Assembly (NCBI GenBank): GCA_963821735.1 | Contig: CAWGFK010000012.1 | Span: 186,001 to 250,000, forward strand | DNA length: 64,000 bases | DNA from: Laspinema sp963821735 | GTDB lineage: Bacteria > Cyanobacteriota > Cyanobacteriia > Cyanobacteriales > Laspinemataceae | Direction: 5' to 3' | In this document: piece by piece, positions 1 to 9,856 of the stretch | Layout: the number at the start of each line of letters is the position of its first letter | Numbering within the stretch: the first letter of the stretch is position 1 | Notes under the pieces: generated by a model | What the model was told of the DNA's origin: nothing | Database searches by the model: none | The model's input: only the letters and a program-made list of their open reading frames with translations | Made by a program: the position numbers and the translations under genes

Positions 1-934
1 ATTGGGTGATAATTCCTAACAGTTCGCCCTGTTCAGAGACGACAACCAACCGGCGCACAGACCACTGTTTCATCATCTGATGAGCGTTCCACAGGGAGTC
101 GTCGGGTTGGAGTGAAAATAACGGTTGACTCATGACGATCGCCGCTGAGGTGCTGTTCAAATCCAGATCCAGGGCATGAAATTGCACGAGGTCCCGTTCT
201 GTCACCATCCCGATGGCTACGGGTCCAGTTCCCAGGGGAGTAGGGGATTGGGGGTCCGATTCTGGGGGAGAAATTGGGACGCCGTGAAGGGGACCCTCCG
301 GGAGGTCAGGGTTCAGGGTTTCTGGCATCTGGGTGATCACCACACAGCTAACCTTATGGCGCGACATCAATTCCGCCAGGGACAGCAAGGATGCAGTCGG
401 GGGTGCTGTCACCACTCCGCGAGTCATCACCTCTACTACCGATCGCGCCTTGAGGAGATTGACCGGCTGTAGCACTTTTCGGATACTACCATGACTCAAA
501 ATGCCTAACACTTGACCTTGTTCATCGACAATGGGCAAGTGACGAATACAATGTTTCTGCATCAGGGAGAGGACTTGAAACAGGTCCCGAAACTCGGACT
601 CCAGTAAGGTAATTACCTCCCTCGTCATGACTTCGGCAATGGCGATATCTACAATTTTTACCCCTGCCGCACACAGATGCACCACATCGCGTTCGCTAAA
701 AATTCCCCGTAATTGCTTACCCTCCATCACCAATACACAGCCATCTCCCACGTCATCGAGGGGGCTGAATGCCATTGATGCAGTCACATCGGTGAGGGCG
801 CAACTGGCTCTAGCGTGAGCCATTTGGGTAATGACATCAATCAGGCGGGTATCCGGAGAAACGAGCATCGGCGATCGGTTGATCGCTTGTTCTAAGTCTG
901 GGGAATAGAACGGTAAATAATTAGGTTGCAGCAT
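1..934 (-). CDS. Multi-CBS-domain sensory protein, N-terminal part (cut by window edge)
   Basis: An open frame runs on the minus strand from ATG at 934 to the window edge (about 311 codons, no stop), beginning MLQPNYLPFYSPDLEQAI. It contains four CBS-type segments, each ending in a phrase such as LRGIFSERDVV, VLGILSHGSI, AIGMVTERDLV and LLGIITQ. CBS pairs bind adenine nucleotides and act as energy or redox sensors. In cyanobacteria an N-terminal CBS tandem like this usually precedes PAS/GAF and histidine kinase or GGDEF modules, so the missing C-terminus probably carries the output domain. That part is inference; only the CBS segments are visible. A proline-rich linker interrupts the fourth repeat. 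Confidence 0.8.
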   Translation of the reverse strand, partial: MLQPNYLPFYSPDLEQAINRSPMLVSPDTRLIDVITQMAHARASCALTDVTASMAFSPLDDVGDGCVLVMEGKQLRGIFSERDVVHLCAAGVKIVDIAIAEVMTREVITLLESEFRDLFQVLSLMQKHCIRHLPIVDEQGQVLGILSHGSIRKVLQPVNLLKARSVVEVMTRGVVTAPPTASLLSLAELMSRHKVSCVVITQMPETLNPDLPEGPLHGVPISPPESDPQSPTPLGTGPVAIGMVTERDLVQFHALDLDLNSTSAAIVMSQPLFSLQPDDSLWNAHQMMKQWSVRRLVVVSEQGELLGIITQ

Positions 935-1218
935 AGTAACTCGACAGAAGGCTGAAGGGGAGCCAGAGAAGGGCGATCGGAGTCCAAGGCATCGGTATCG
1001 CCTGGGTTGCTTCTTTTAAGATAAGCTAAAATTTTCTCAAATTTAAAATCTTTAACCCTTTAACCCAAAACCAGGGATTTTCAGTCAATTTACCACAATT
1101 CTGTGCTGATGATACCCACCCTTCTGACCCAATGGGAGAAAGACAGCAAAATCCAAGTCTCTCTCCCATTCTGGGAAAGGGATTTAGGGGGAGGATTGCA
1201 CCGGGTTAGATGTACCTG

Positions 1219-1458
1219 TTACCAAGTTGGGTCGATATAGACATTAATGGTGACCTGTTCTTGACCCCCAGGCACACCAGAAATACAGGAACAAACGGTG
1301 CGATCGCCATCAATTTCGACTTCGCAAGCATGACAAGACCCCATCAAACATCCGGTCGGAATCGTAATCCCGGCCCGTTTTGCCACCTCTAGTAAGGGTT
1401 CTCCGACCTCTGCTTTGACTGTAATGCGATCGGGTAAAAAAATAACATCTACGCTCAT
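1219..1458 (-). CDS. 2Fe-2S plant-type ferredoxin
   Basis: This 79-residue protein has the plant-type ferredoxin cysteine pattern: GCLMGSCHAC gives Cys37, Cys42 and Cys45, with the fourth ligand at Cys56 or Cys58 in TVCSC. It is a small soluble electron carrier. It is shorter than photosynthetic PetF (about 97 residues), and the fourth cysteine follows after only about 11 residues instead of about 30. It therefore belongs to the short, divergent 2Fe-2S ferredoxins rather than to PetF. It stands alone between the CBS gene and cobQ, all on the minus strand, so a partner reductase cannot be inferred from context. Confidence 0.85.
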   Translation of the reverse strand: MSVDVIFLPDRITVKAEVGEPLLEVAKRAGITIPTGCLMGSCHACEVEIDGDRTVCSCISGVPGGQEQVTINVYIDPTW

Positions 1459-1572
1459 AATTTTAGCTTAGGTGAAGGGTAATTATTCATTGTTCCCCCA
1501 GTCGATCCGCCCCGGACTCCTGTTCTCTTCTCCCCTTGTTCATCCCCCCTTGTTCACCCAGGGTTTCGACCC

Positions 1573-3055
1573 TCATAACAAGGGAGTTAAATCTAAATGG
1601 GCTTCGACAATCGTTGCCAAAGCATCAATAATTTCTTCTCGTTGGTCTCGGTAATTAGCAATCCCTGTGGGTAAAGATTTTAACCCTCTTTGATTGCGGA
1701 GACGATTTAACCAAGCCCGCCGCCAAGGTCCATTATCAAATAGCCCATGCAAATAGCAACCCCAAACGGATTGCTCTTTATCTACCAGCCCTAAATTCAA
1801 ATCATCAAACAGGGGTTTAATATCTGGAGATAACGCGCCATTCACCCGTTCGCTCGGTTGCGTCCGACCCTGATGAATTTCATAACCCGTTACGGGTAAA
1901 CCTGGGGTGGGATAATTTGAATTAACCACCCGTTGTCGGGAGACTTTATGATTGGTAATCACCGTTTTAATCGGCAAGAGATTCAACCCTTCAAATCGTC
2001 CTTCCACGCCTTCCACGCCTTCCGGGATCCGCCACAATTTGGCCCAACATTTGGTATCCGCCACAAATGCCTAAAACCGTTCCGCCTCCAGCCACATAGT
2101 TTTGCAACTCCTCCGCCATTCCCGTTTGTTTCAGAACGAGTAAATCGGCAATTGTTGTTTTAGAACCGGGGATAATCACCGCATCAGGATAGCCCAAAGA
2201 TTGTTTGGGACTGATATATTTGAGCGTCACACTCGGTTCGGCTTCTAAGGGGTCGAAATCCGTAAAGTTAGAAATTCGCGGTAAGCGAATCACCGCAATG
2301 GTAATTTCACTCTCAGCTTTGTGAGTGGGAGGATTTAATAAACTGAGGGAGTCTTCTGCGGGAAACATTTCTGAGATCCAAGGAATCACCCCGAGGACGG
2401 GAATGCCGGTGTATTCCTCTAACCAGGTAATGCCCGAGTCGAGAAGCGATCGCTGTCCTCTAAATTTATTAATCACCACCCCCCGAATTAAGGCGCGTTC
2501 TTCTGGGTCTAATAATGCTAAGGTCCCCACTACATGAGCAAATGCACCGCCTCGGTCAATATCGACCACCAGGACGGTAGGCGCGTTGAGATGTTTGGCA
2601 ACGCGCATATTCGTTAAATCTCGATGTTTGAGGTTGATTTCTGCGGGACTTCCAGCCCCTTCGCAGACGATGATATCAAATTCTTTGGAAAGGGAATTCA
2701 AGGATTCAACGATCGCATTCCAACCCCGATCAAAAAATTGTTCATAATATTCTGCTGCGCCAACTCTGCCTTCGGGTTTTCCTCTGAGGATGACTTGGGA
2801 CGTCATATCCCCTTGGGGTTTTAATAAAATTGGGTTCATTTCCACTTCCGGGGCAATTCCGGCAGCCCAGGCTTGCACTGCTTGCGCGTAGCCGATTTCT
2901 CCGCCTTTGAGGGTAACGTAGGCATTTAAGGCCATGTTTTGTCCTTTAAAAGGGGCGACACGCAGTCCTCGACGATAGAGGATTCGGCAGAGGGCCGTGG
3001 CGATCGCAGATTTCCCGGCGTGGGATGTGGTCCCAACAACCATAATGGCTTTCAT
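1573..3055 (-). CDS. cobQ: Cobyric acid synthase (frameshifted)
   Basis: CobQ/CbiP amidates four side chains of adenosylcobyrinic diamide in cobalamin synthesis. The N-terminal P-loop-like segment (VGTTSHAGKSAIATALCR) and the glutamine amidotransferase nucleophile in ICGGYQMLG are in one frame. The rest (EGRFEGLNLLPIKTVI, then YLHGLFDN with the amidotransferase His) is in the next frame. Removing one base in the GGG run at 2024-2026 restores ...MLGQIVADPEGVEGVEGRFEGL... and a protein of 493 residues, the normal family length. There are no other stops. The frameshift lies just before a 9-bp tandem repeat encoding EGVEGVEG. A sequencing insertion is the simplest explanation; a true null is the alternative. 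Start ATG at 3055. Confidence 0.9.
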
Positions 3056-3082
3056 AATGGCAGAAATTTCTCAGTGGTTTTG

Positions 3083-3496
3083 CTAAAAGATCGGAAATCG
3101 CACCCAACGATTGAGGAAATTATAAAGGCGATCGCCCCAGGATGGCGGTGGAATTTCCCCCGGGGACTGTTCCCATCCCGCCACCAGTTGCCGTCCCAAG
3201 GGAGTGAGGCGGAAACTATCGGTAATCCCTTGACCATCGACTTCTCGACGCAATACACCCAGTTGGATCAGCCATAACAGGCTGTTTTCCACCCTGCGTT
3301 CGTTGATGGGCGATCGCGTATAGTTGTTTTCGACGCCGACTGCATCGACGATTGCTAATAACGGCACGCTGCGATCGCGCATGGTCACAAATAATTCTAG
3401 TTTAAAGGGCAAACACTTCATCCCCCTGGCCGCCCGTTTTAAGGTGCTTTGGGGATATGCAATGGTGTGGGTTTTCTGGGGTTGAACGGCAGTCAT
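3083..3496 (-). CDS. Conserved cyanobacterial hypothetical protein (Npun_F0494-like)
   Basis: This 137-residue soluble protein contains RAARGMKCLPFKLELFVTM and a winged-helix-looking centre (NERRVENSLLWLIQLGVLRREVDGQGITDSFRLTPLGRQLVAGW). The strand-turn-strand after a helix resembles a winged-helix DNA-binding fold. It resembles a small family restricted to cyanobacteria, from memory named after Npun_F0494, with no known function. It lies 27 bp upstream of cobQ on the same strand, so the two may be cotranscribed. The DNA-binding idea rests only on the residue pattern. Confidence 0.65.
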   Translation of the reverse strand: MTAVQPQKTHTIAYPQSTLKRAARGMKCLPFKLELFVTMRDRSVPLLAIVDAVGVENNYTRSPINERRVENSLLWLIQLGVLRREVDGQGITDSFRLTPLGRQLVAGWEQSPGEIPPPSWGDRLYNFLNRWVRFPIF

Positions 3497-3846
3497 GGCG
3501 ATCGGAAGACTAGGGCCTAGATAGTTTTAGATTAACTCCGATCTTACCCTCTCCAGCCCTTGATTTGAGCATCGTCGAACATAAAATATCCACCGGATTC
3601 CCATGAGTCGCCTGATTTTAGAGCCCTTGCCCGGGTCTCATTTAGATTGACAAAATGACCCAAAACTGATAAAGCAAATTCTGCCAAATCGCCCCAGGGA
3701 CTTTTGACAGGCTTTTGGCCAGCATTTTCAAGAACGTGGCTTCCCACAGAGGCGATCGCCTCCCTCACCCTTTCCCATTTGGATTAGTCATTCCATCTTC
3801 AAACAATTGAGTACGGAAATCTCCCCCTTAACTGCATCTTTTTTCA

Positions 3847-3875
3847 TTGTCAAAATCAATCTTTTATGATACAAT
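3847..3875 (+). promoter_or_regulatory. Sigma-70-type promoter of the peroxiredoxin pair
   Basis: TTGTCA (3847-3852) and TACAAT (3870-3875) are separated by exactly 17 bp, close to the consensus of the primary sigma factor. The predicted start of transcription is near 3882, giving a leader of about 28 nt before the ATG at 3910. I see no convincing PerR/Fur palindrome here. Confidence 0.6.
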
Positions 3876-3909
3876 CACAACACATCAAAGTTAGGAAAAA
3901 ACAACATTT

Positions 3910-4350
3910 ATGACCTTACCTGTTGGCACAGCAGCCCCGGCATTTACCGCCAGAGATACCAATGGCAACCTCGTTAAACTCTCGGATTTTGCCGGAAAAC
4001 CCTTAGTATTGTACTTTTACCCCAAAGATGATACTCCGGGCTGTACCAAAGAAGCCTGTAGTTTTCGCGACTCCTATTCGGAATTTAGAAACAAAGATAT
4101 CGCCGTATTAGGAGTCAGCCGAGATGATGAAGCTTCCCATCAAAAATTTGCCCAAAAATTTAGTCTTCCCTTTCCCCTTTTAGCGGATACCGATCGTGCC
4201 ATTACCAAAGCTTATGACGTAGAAAAGGGGGAAAAAGCCAAGCGGGTCACCTACATCATTGATGGGATCGGCAAAATCTCCCAAGTTTACGAAGGGGACA
4301 ATCTCAATACTGAAACACATGGTACCGATATTCTCGCCTCCCTCTATTAG
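3910..4350 (+). CDS. Peroxiredoxin PrxQ/BCP with both redox cysteines
   Basis: This thioredoxin-fold peroxidase of the PrxQ/BCP family reduces H2O2 and alkyl hydroperoxides. The 146-residue protein has the peroxidatic Cys45 in YFYPKDDTPGCTKEAC and a resolving Cys50 five residues later, the classical atypical 2-Cys arrangement of PrxQ. The catalytic Pro/Thr environment (PxxxTxxC) and the later Arg are kept. It is followed 72 bp downstream by a close paralogue in the same orientation, so the pair arose by tandem duplication. A strong promoter lies just upstream. Thioredoxin is the expected electron donor (family knowledge). Confidence 0.95.
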   Translation: MTLPVGTAAPAFTARDTNGNLVKLSDFAGKPLVLYFYPKDDTPGCTKEACSFRDSYSEFRNKDIAVLGVSRDDEASHQKFAQKFSLPFPLLADTDRAITKAYDVEKGEKAKRVTYIIDGIGKISQVYEGDNLNTETHGTDILASLY

Positions 4351-4422
4351 GATTGGCTAAAAAGGGCGATCGCCCGGTTACAATACCCATTAAGTCTTAA
4401 CATTCAGGAGAATACAGCATCC

Positions 4423-4857
4423 ATGACTTTAGCACTCGGCACCATTGCCCCAGATTTCACGGTCAAAGATACCAACGGCAACACGGTTACACTCTCCCAA
4501 TTCAAAGGCAAAACCGTTGTCTTGTATTTTTATCCCAAAGATGATACCCCCGGTTGCACGAAAGAAGCCCAAGGTTTCCGGGATAGCTATGCCGAGTATC
4601 AAAGCAAAGAAATGGTGGTTTTAGGAGTCAGTCGCGATGATGAAGCATCTCACAAACTCTTTACCGAAAAATATGGGTTGCCCTTCCAACTCCTAGCTGA
4701 TGTCGATGGTGCCATTACCAAGGCTTATGATGTCGAGAGTGGCAACTATTCTCAGCGAGTCACCTACGTGATTGATAGCGAGGGCAAAATTGCTCAAGTT
4801 TACGATCAAGTCAACACCAGCAGTCATGCTCAAGATATTCTCGCCGCAGTCTCTTAG
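4423..4857 (+). CDS. Peroxiredoxin PrxQ/BCP paralogue lacking the resolving cysteine
   Basis: This 144-residue paralogue of the preceding gene is nearly identical around the active site (YFYPKDDTPGCTKEAQ). It keeps the peroxidatic Cys45 but has Gln at position 50 where the resolving cysteine sits, and there is no other cysteine in the protein. It must therefore work as a 1-Cys enzyme, resolved by an external thiol such as thioredoxin, glutaredoxin or glutathione. Its own ribosome-binding region (CAGGAGAATACAGC) precedes the ATG. The pair looks like duplication followed by mechanistic divergence. Confidence 0.95.
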   Translation: MTLALGTIAPDFTVKDTNGNTVTLSQFKGKTVVLYFYPKDDTPGCTKEAQGFRDSYAEYQSKEMVVLGVSRDDEASHKLFTEKYGLPFQLLADVDGAITKAYDVESGNYSQRVTYVIDSEGKIAQVYDQVNTSSHAQDILAAVS

Positions 4858-4888
4858 CTTCTAACCCCCAGAGGTTAAAGTAAAGCCT

Positions 4889-4954
4889 AGAAACCGGGTT
4901 TTTGACCCCCTTTTTGGCAAGTTGCAGCAAATTGGGGCAAAAAACCCGGTTTCT
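4889..4954. repeat. Imperfect inverted repeat downstream of the peroxiredoxins
   Basis: The arms 4889-4909 and 4934-4954 (AGAAACCGGGTTTTTGACCCC and its near complement) form a stem of about 21 bp with two mismatches around a 24-nt centre. The AGAAACCGGGTTT motif is a recurring intergenic palindrome in cyanobacterial genomes as I remember them. It lies 31 bp after the second PrxQ stop and may also stop transcription. Confidence 0.6.
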
Positions 4955-5041
4955 TGTCCGTAGGATTCAAGGGTGTAGCAACGTCCTAGGAGTGCAAATG
5001 CCCAAACATCAAGACATTTTAGACCTGATTATCTAATGCCA

Positions 5042-5070
5042 CCTCCAGGAAGTCCCCCGGAGGCTTTTTT
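5042..5070 (+). terminator. Rho-independent terminator
   Basis: CCTCC (5042-5046) pairs with GGAGG (5059-5063) and is followed by a run of T to 5070. It is placed to end transcription arriving from the peroxiredoxin genes. The rest of the 360-bp gap up to the next gene shows no further gene. Confidence 0.5.
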
Positions 5071-5216
5071 ATGGACCTAACAATTAATCCCCTAAATTCA
5101 TCAGGATAACTGAGGAAAAAAGATTATTCCGGATAGAATCTAGGCTCACAAGTAACAGGGTCTTATGGGGTAGGCAGGAAGTCTTCCTCCTGTTGATATT
5201 ACTGTGAGCAGAACCG

Positions 5217-7583
5217 ATGAGTTTAGGCCAATCCTTCACTTTAAAAATTCTCCATGACACTTTTTTAAAAGTGTCCACTGCATCATCTTCGAGCTTAACT
5301 GCGACCCAAAAAGTAGCGGTCAAAGCGGGAGAAACTGTTGAAATTAAAAGCTATGAATTGAATGCAGGTCATTTCCGAGTCCAATTAGCTCAGGCAATCT
5401 CCCCAGTGGGTGAAACGGGCTACTTTTATGAAAAACACATTGAACTCATTCCCAACCTGGTTAACTGTACCTTCAACAGCAGTAACTCCGTCGAACCCCC
5501 GCCCGGTTTTGGGTTGCTAACCATTCTGGAAACCACCAAAATCAAAGCCAAACCGGAAGACTCCTCGCAACTGAGCGATCGCGAACAAGCCGAACTGCAA
5601 GCGGGTCAAACCTTTTTAATCACGGGCCATGCTTGCGTTTCTAGCCATTTTCTCGTCTCCCTCTCGGAAGAAATTCCGGGATTTGGCAACCGGGGTTATC
5701 TTTATCATCCCCATGTTAGTCTCAAAAAAGATGGCTTGGCGATCGACTACGACCCCAACGCCATTACCCTGACTATTCTCCAAAACAACCCCTTCAAAAA
5801 ACAACCCATTGACTCTAGCCAACTCCCTCCGGAAGACACAATACTCCCTCAAATCTGGGGAGATTTATGGCGTAGCCAGCTATGCAATGGAAGCGGGACA
5901 TTTAAAAATTTCCCTGACCGAAAACCTGCCACAATTTGGCAATACCGGCTATCTTTTTCCCGATTTTGTCCAATTAAATCGGGGCAATACCGCAATTAGT
6001 ACCGGCTTTGGCCTGAGCTATCAAGGTCCGACGGAAGTTTTAGTCGAAAAACCTGTGATTCTCAAAGGCACTTATGAACCTCAGAAAATTGCCACTGTCA
6101 CCGTATCTGCCGAAGATAAATTTTCTCTGCCGGTGCAATTAAATCCCAGTGCAGGCACTTGGCAAGTTAATCTAACCAACGGATTTAGTGGAGCAGGTGC
6201 GCGGTGGTTACGCCTCAAAGGAACCGATACTCGGGGTCAATTGATTGGGTCGGACGTGATTAATATTACGGTGCACCACAGATCCGGCAACTGTGGGAGA
6301 AGCTTTAACCTTAACGATTCAGCAGGACACCTTTTTTAAGGTTTCTCCAGTGGATTCGGGTAGTCTGAATACCCAGCAAAAAGTCTTAGTTAAGGCAGGC
6401 ATGACGGTTAAAGTCAGCCGTTATGGATTGTTAGATGGTCATCTCAAGGTCACCCTAGAGAGTCCGATTCAACCGATTGGTGAGTTTGGCTATTTTTATG
6501 AAGGCCATGTGCAACTCAGCAAAGGGAGTAAAGTCTTCAACTTTAATATTGAAGATGTCGAAATTTCGGGAACTCCCGCCCAAATGTTGGTCACAAAAAC
6601 CACGTTAATTAAGGCGCAACCTGTGGATTCAGCGAATCTGGCTGCGGGTCAAAAAGCCGAGTTGCTGCTGGGTAAAACTTTGGGAATTACTGGATATGCC
6701 TGTACCTCTGGTCATTTCCGGGTCACTTTGAGTGAATCGATTCCGGGTTTTGGGAATGTGGGGTATGTGTATTGGCAGCACGTTCAGATTAAGAACCGGA
6801 ATCAGGTGGTGTCGTATGATTCTGATGCGTTGACGGCCACGATTCGGGAGACGACGGCGTTTAAGAAACAACCCGTGGATGCAGCGCGATTGAGTGCTAC
6901 AGATAAGGTGACTTTACCCCTGGGACGGGTGTATGGGGTGGCGAGTTATGCGATCGAATCGGGACATTTGAAAGCCTCGTTAACGGAAGAGTTTCCCGGG
7001 TTTGGAAATACGGGTTTTCTGTTTCCGGGACATCTACTGATGCAGCGTGGGGGTCGCACCTTTGATCCAGTTCCGAATCAAATCGAACTGAATGTGCCGT
7101 ATTTTTCCCAACGGGATAATCCTCGCTACTATTGGTCTACCTGCAATGTGACCTCGATCGCGATGGTGTTTCATTACTATGGCATCCGGTCCAAGCGCGG
7201 GGGGTCAGTTGGAGGATGAACTGCTGCAATGGTGTTTCAACTATGGCGGAGTGGGGTCCCAAACGGATCACAGTGTTCTGTCGGCGATGGTCCGCGCTTA
7301 TGGGTTCAAGCATAGCTTTAGCACCACCAGTAACTGGTCCGATGTGAAGAATGAGCTGATTAATCGCCGTCCGGTGGTGATTGCCGGATACTTTACGGCA
7401 ACGGGGCATATTATCACGATTATCGGCTATAACCGGCAAGGTTTTATTGTTCAAGACCCTTGGGGAGATGCGCTGACGGGTTACAGCCATTTGGAAGGAC
7501 GCCGGTTGATGTATCCCTACAGCTACATGGACCGGGTTTGTGGTCCTGATGGCAATGTTTGGATCCATTCGATTCAGAAGTAG
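5217..7583 (+). CDS. SH3-like repeat protein with C-terminal C39-like peptidase domain (three frameshifts)
   Basis: Joined across three single-base insertions (near 5837, 6274 and in the G6 run 7199-7204) this gives about 787 residues. Six related blocks of about 75 residues follow one pattern, (T)xFKxxPxDSxxL...GxxxxxxxY...GHxxxxLxExxPxFGNxGYxxxxHVxL, arranged A-B-C, an Ig-like insert (about 270-350), then A'-B'-C'. The triplets are clear duplicates (A/A' DTFxKVS, B/B' TTxIKAxP, C/C' FKKQPxD). The C-terminus is a papain-like Peptidase_C39_2 domain: Cys in WSTCNVTSIAMVFHYYG, His in TGHIITIIGYN, Asp in VQDPWGD. The repeats probably bind cell wall or other polymer. No signal peptide is visible. 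There are no in-frame stops other than those made by the three shifts. Confidence 0.85.
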
Positions 7584-7650
7584 GTGTAATAACCTCTAAA
7601 GAACCGGAGATCTAGGATACAGATGCCTTATCAAGGGTAAAATTTAGGAA

Positions 7651-7677
7651 CGGGAGGGTGCGATCGCCCTCCCGTTT
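7651..7677 (+). terminator. Terminator after the C39-like gene
   Basis: A perfect 8-bp stem CGGGAGGG/CCCTCCCG (7651-7658 with 7667-7674) encloses a loop made from a HIP1 octamer and is followed by TTT. It lies 67 bp after the stop codon. Confidence 0.6.
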
Positions 7678-7840
7678 CTCTGTTCATCAGCCCTCAGATG
7701 TGTGTTACTGGGGTGGCTATTGTGATGAAGGCACAGGCGATCTCGACTCTAAAATCTCAACTCTCATATCCCCTGCCTGCGTTATCCTGAGCTTAGAGAC
7801 GATTTAAGTATGCATCATTGACACTCAGGAGATTCAAGCG

Positions 7841-8314
7841 ATGAGTTGGAACAGTGCTACCCCGGTACCCGATCGCATTTTTGCGAGTTTGCCCTACCTA
7901 CTCCCCCTGATTGTGGGGGTGCAATTTGGCATTTTTTTGTTTAGAGAGTTTCCCTTTCTCTCCATCTTCTTTGTCCCTCTACAACCCTTAATGAGCCTGT
8001 ATTATGGTATTCCATTTGCAGGACTCATTATCTTTTTCGTCCTGCTGTTTGCTGTAGTTAGAAACGACAATATCAGTCGCTTCATTCGGTTTAATACCAT
8101 GCAGGCGATTCTGCTGAATATTATCTTAGCCATCACGGGTTTGGTGGTGGAACTGCTCGGGAAGGCCCTCCCTACCTTGGCGGTGCAGACGCTGTTTAAT
8201 ATGCTGTTTTTGGGAACGATCGCAGCGGTGGTTTACTCGGTGGTGCAGTCCTTGTTAGGGCGCTATGCCGAAATTCCGACCATTTCTGAAGCGGTGCATA
8301 TGCAGGTTCGCTAG
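7841..8314 (+). CDS. Tic20-family integral membrane protein
   Basis: This 157-residue protein has about four hydrophobic spans and the Tic20/Ycf60 layout: RIFASLPYLLPL near the N-terminus, LYYGIPFAGLIIFFVLLFAVVRN, then FIRFNTMQAILLNIILAI. The FxRFNxxQA signature is typical of the family. Chloroplast Tic20 forms the inner-envelope protein import channel. The role of the cyanobacterial homologues is not settled. The gene stands alone, convergent with the FAH-family gene. Confidence 0.88.
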   Translation: MSWNSATPVPDRIFASLPYLLPLIVGVQFGIFLFREFPFLSIFFVPLQPLMSLYYGIPFAGLIIFFVLLFAVVRNDNISRFIRFNTMQAILLNIILAITGLVVELLGKALPTLAVQTLFNMLFLGTIAAVVYSVVQSLLGRYAEIPTISEAVHMQVR

Positions 8315-8319
8315 AACTG

Positions 8320-8342
8320 ACCAGCAGCCACTGGCTGCTGGT
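8320..8342. terminator. Hairpin between convergent genes
   Basis: A perfect 11-bp stem (ACCAGCAGCCA with TGGCTGCTGGT) closes on a single central base, between the tic20-like stop and the stop of the opposing FAH gene. There is no T tract, so it is a possible bidirectional terminator or cruciform. Confidence 0.4.
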
Positions 8343-8377
8343 GCAGCAATTTAGGCAGCCGACGAGTGACTGACCGA

Positions 8378-9169
8378 CTATAGAACCAATGGGGTAAGAC
8401 GTTGCCTGACAGTATTTTCTAAGCTGCCAATGCCTTCGATTTCCACCCGGACGCGATCGCCCACCTGCAATGGCCCTATCCCTTCCGGGGTTCCCGTCAG
8501 TACCACATCTCCTGGAAGTAGGGTCATCACTTGAGAAATATAGGAGACCAAGACATCCGGGGGAAACACCATATTATCAATGACGCTCGATTGCACAGGT
8601 TCAGGGGCGTCATTGACAAAAGTCTGTAAACCCGCTCCCGGACTGAGTTCTCGGACAATCCAAGGGCCCAGGGGACAAAAGGTATCAAATCCCTTGCCTC
8701 GCGTCCATTGACCATCTTTTTTTTGTAAGTCCCTCGCCGTCACATCATTGGCGATGGTGTATCCCCAAATTTTCCCCGTTGCCTCCTCCGGCGTACAATC
8801 GACGCACCGTTCTCCAATCACAAGGGCCAATTCTCCCTCATAATCGACCCGCTCAGACTGAGGCGGATAGGCGATCTCGTCTCCATCGGCAATTACGGCT
8901 GTCGGGGGTTTCAAAAAGAGAAGGGGTTCTCTAGGAACTGGCGTTCCCATCTCAGCGGCATGATCTGCATAATTTTTGCCGACGGCGACAATTTTTGACG
9001 GAACGCAAGGCGCGAGAATCCTGTACGTTTCGGGTTCCAGGAACCGTTCAGTCGGTTGTCCCTTTAACCAGGGGGGCGCATCAAGCAACTGAACGCCTCT
9101 ACTCAACTGAAGTAATCCATAGTAAATCCGTCCCTCTGGGGTTTGGATTCGGACGTAGCGCTGTGCCAT
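8378..9169 (-). CDS. Fumarylacetoacetate hydrolase (FAH) family protein
   Basis: This 263-residue enzyme has the FAH fold. It shows the GKNYADH motif (64-70), the divalent-metal ligands Glu111 and Glu113 in VDYEGELALVIG and Asp142 in NDVTARD, and the C-terminal LTGTPEGIGPLQVGDRV segment. Family members hydrolyse or decarboxylate acylpyruvates and oxaloacetate-type substrates (YcgM/FAHD1-like). The exact substrate cannot be read from sequence. The sixty-odd residues before the catalytic domain form the usual small N-terminal FAH lobe. Single gene, convergent with tic20. Confidence 0.9.
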   Translation of the reverse strand: MAQRYVRIQTPEGRIYYGLLQLSRGVQLLDAPPWLKGQPTERFLEPETYRILAPCVPSKIVAVGKNYADHAAEMGTPVPREPLLFLKPPTAVIADGDEIAYPPQSERVDYEGELALVIGERCVDCTPEEATGKIWGYTIANDVTARDLQKKDGQWTRGKGFDTFCPLGPWIVRELSPGAGLQTFVNDAPEPVQSSVIDNMVFPPDVLVSYISQVMTLLPGDVVLTGTPEGIGPLQVGDRVRVEIEGIGSLENTVRQRLTPLVL

Positions 9170-9856
9170 AACGTTGATTTATGCCCTCTGTCGTAGTGTG
9201 ATGTTTGGCTCTTATGACCCTAGTCTTAGGAGTTTTAGAATTAGTCTTAAGCACTTCTATGCACCCTCTTCATCGCCCCAAATGGTATCCTGTCGTTGGG
9301 TTAAAAAGATCTCCTTTTGTCATCACATCTAAAAAACATATCTCATCACTCCACTCCTGTTAAATAAAAAAACTATCACTCTCCCTTGGGGTTGTTGTGA
9401 CTACAAGAGGGAAATAGCAAATTCGGGAGAGGGAACACACAGGGGTTTCGAGGAGTGATGAGGTGAAGTATCTATGGAAATCAGCACTCCTGCACGCTTA
9501 CGTCAAACGCGCATAGGCTGTTGCGATCGCGGTAAGCACCCGCTATGCCGTAGGCTTTTCGTTACGCACTCCCAAGTTCTAACCCTCGGGGTCTGTCTGT
9601 CCCTCACCGGACTGGCTAAGGCTAGATGCCATCAATGCCACAGGACTTTTTTGAACCCGGGTGCAGAAATCCGAAACCGATATGATAAGATAAAAAATTG
9701 CGCGTAAAATCAAGGCGAAAAGGGAGAGACTCCCTGAACCTTGTCATGCCTTGCTTCTTCACAACAATGGCCAAACCAAAGCCAGTTTGACCCGATCTGC
9801 GGGGGTTCGCGCCCAGAAGCGAAGAAGCCATTTAGTCCATAAGGAGATTTCCTTCA
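9170..9856. other. Gene-free upstream region of rpsF
   Basis: No supportable gene is present. The right part includes HIP1-rich sequence and the phrase CGCTATGCCGTAGGC (about 9540-9554), which looks like a short interspersed repeat. The immediate leader of rpsF contains AAGGAG (9840-9845) as a good ribosome-binding site. Confidence 0.5.

Noticed and set aside
2014..2030. Programmed +1 frameshifting in cobQ
   Set aside because: No shift stop or known slippery sequence like that of prfB; the same one-base pattern occurs in seven unrelated genes, which fits assembly error better.
3544..3768. A 74-codon open frame on the minus strand before the peroxiredoxins
   Set aside because: No recognisable motif, no ribosome-binding site and no conserved-looking composition.
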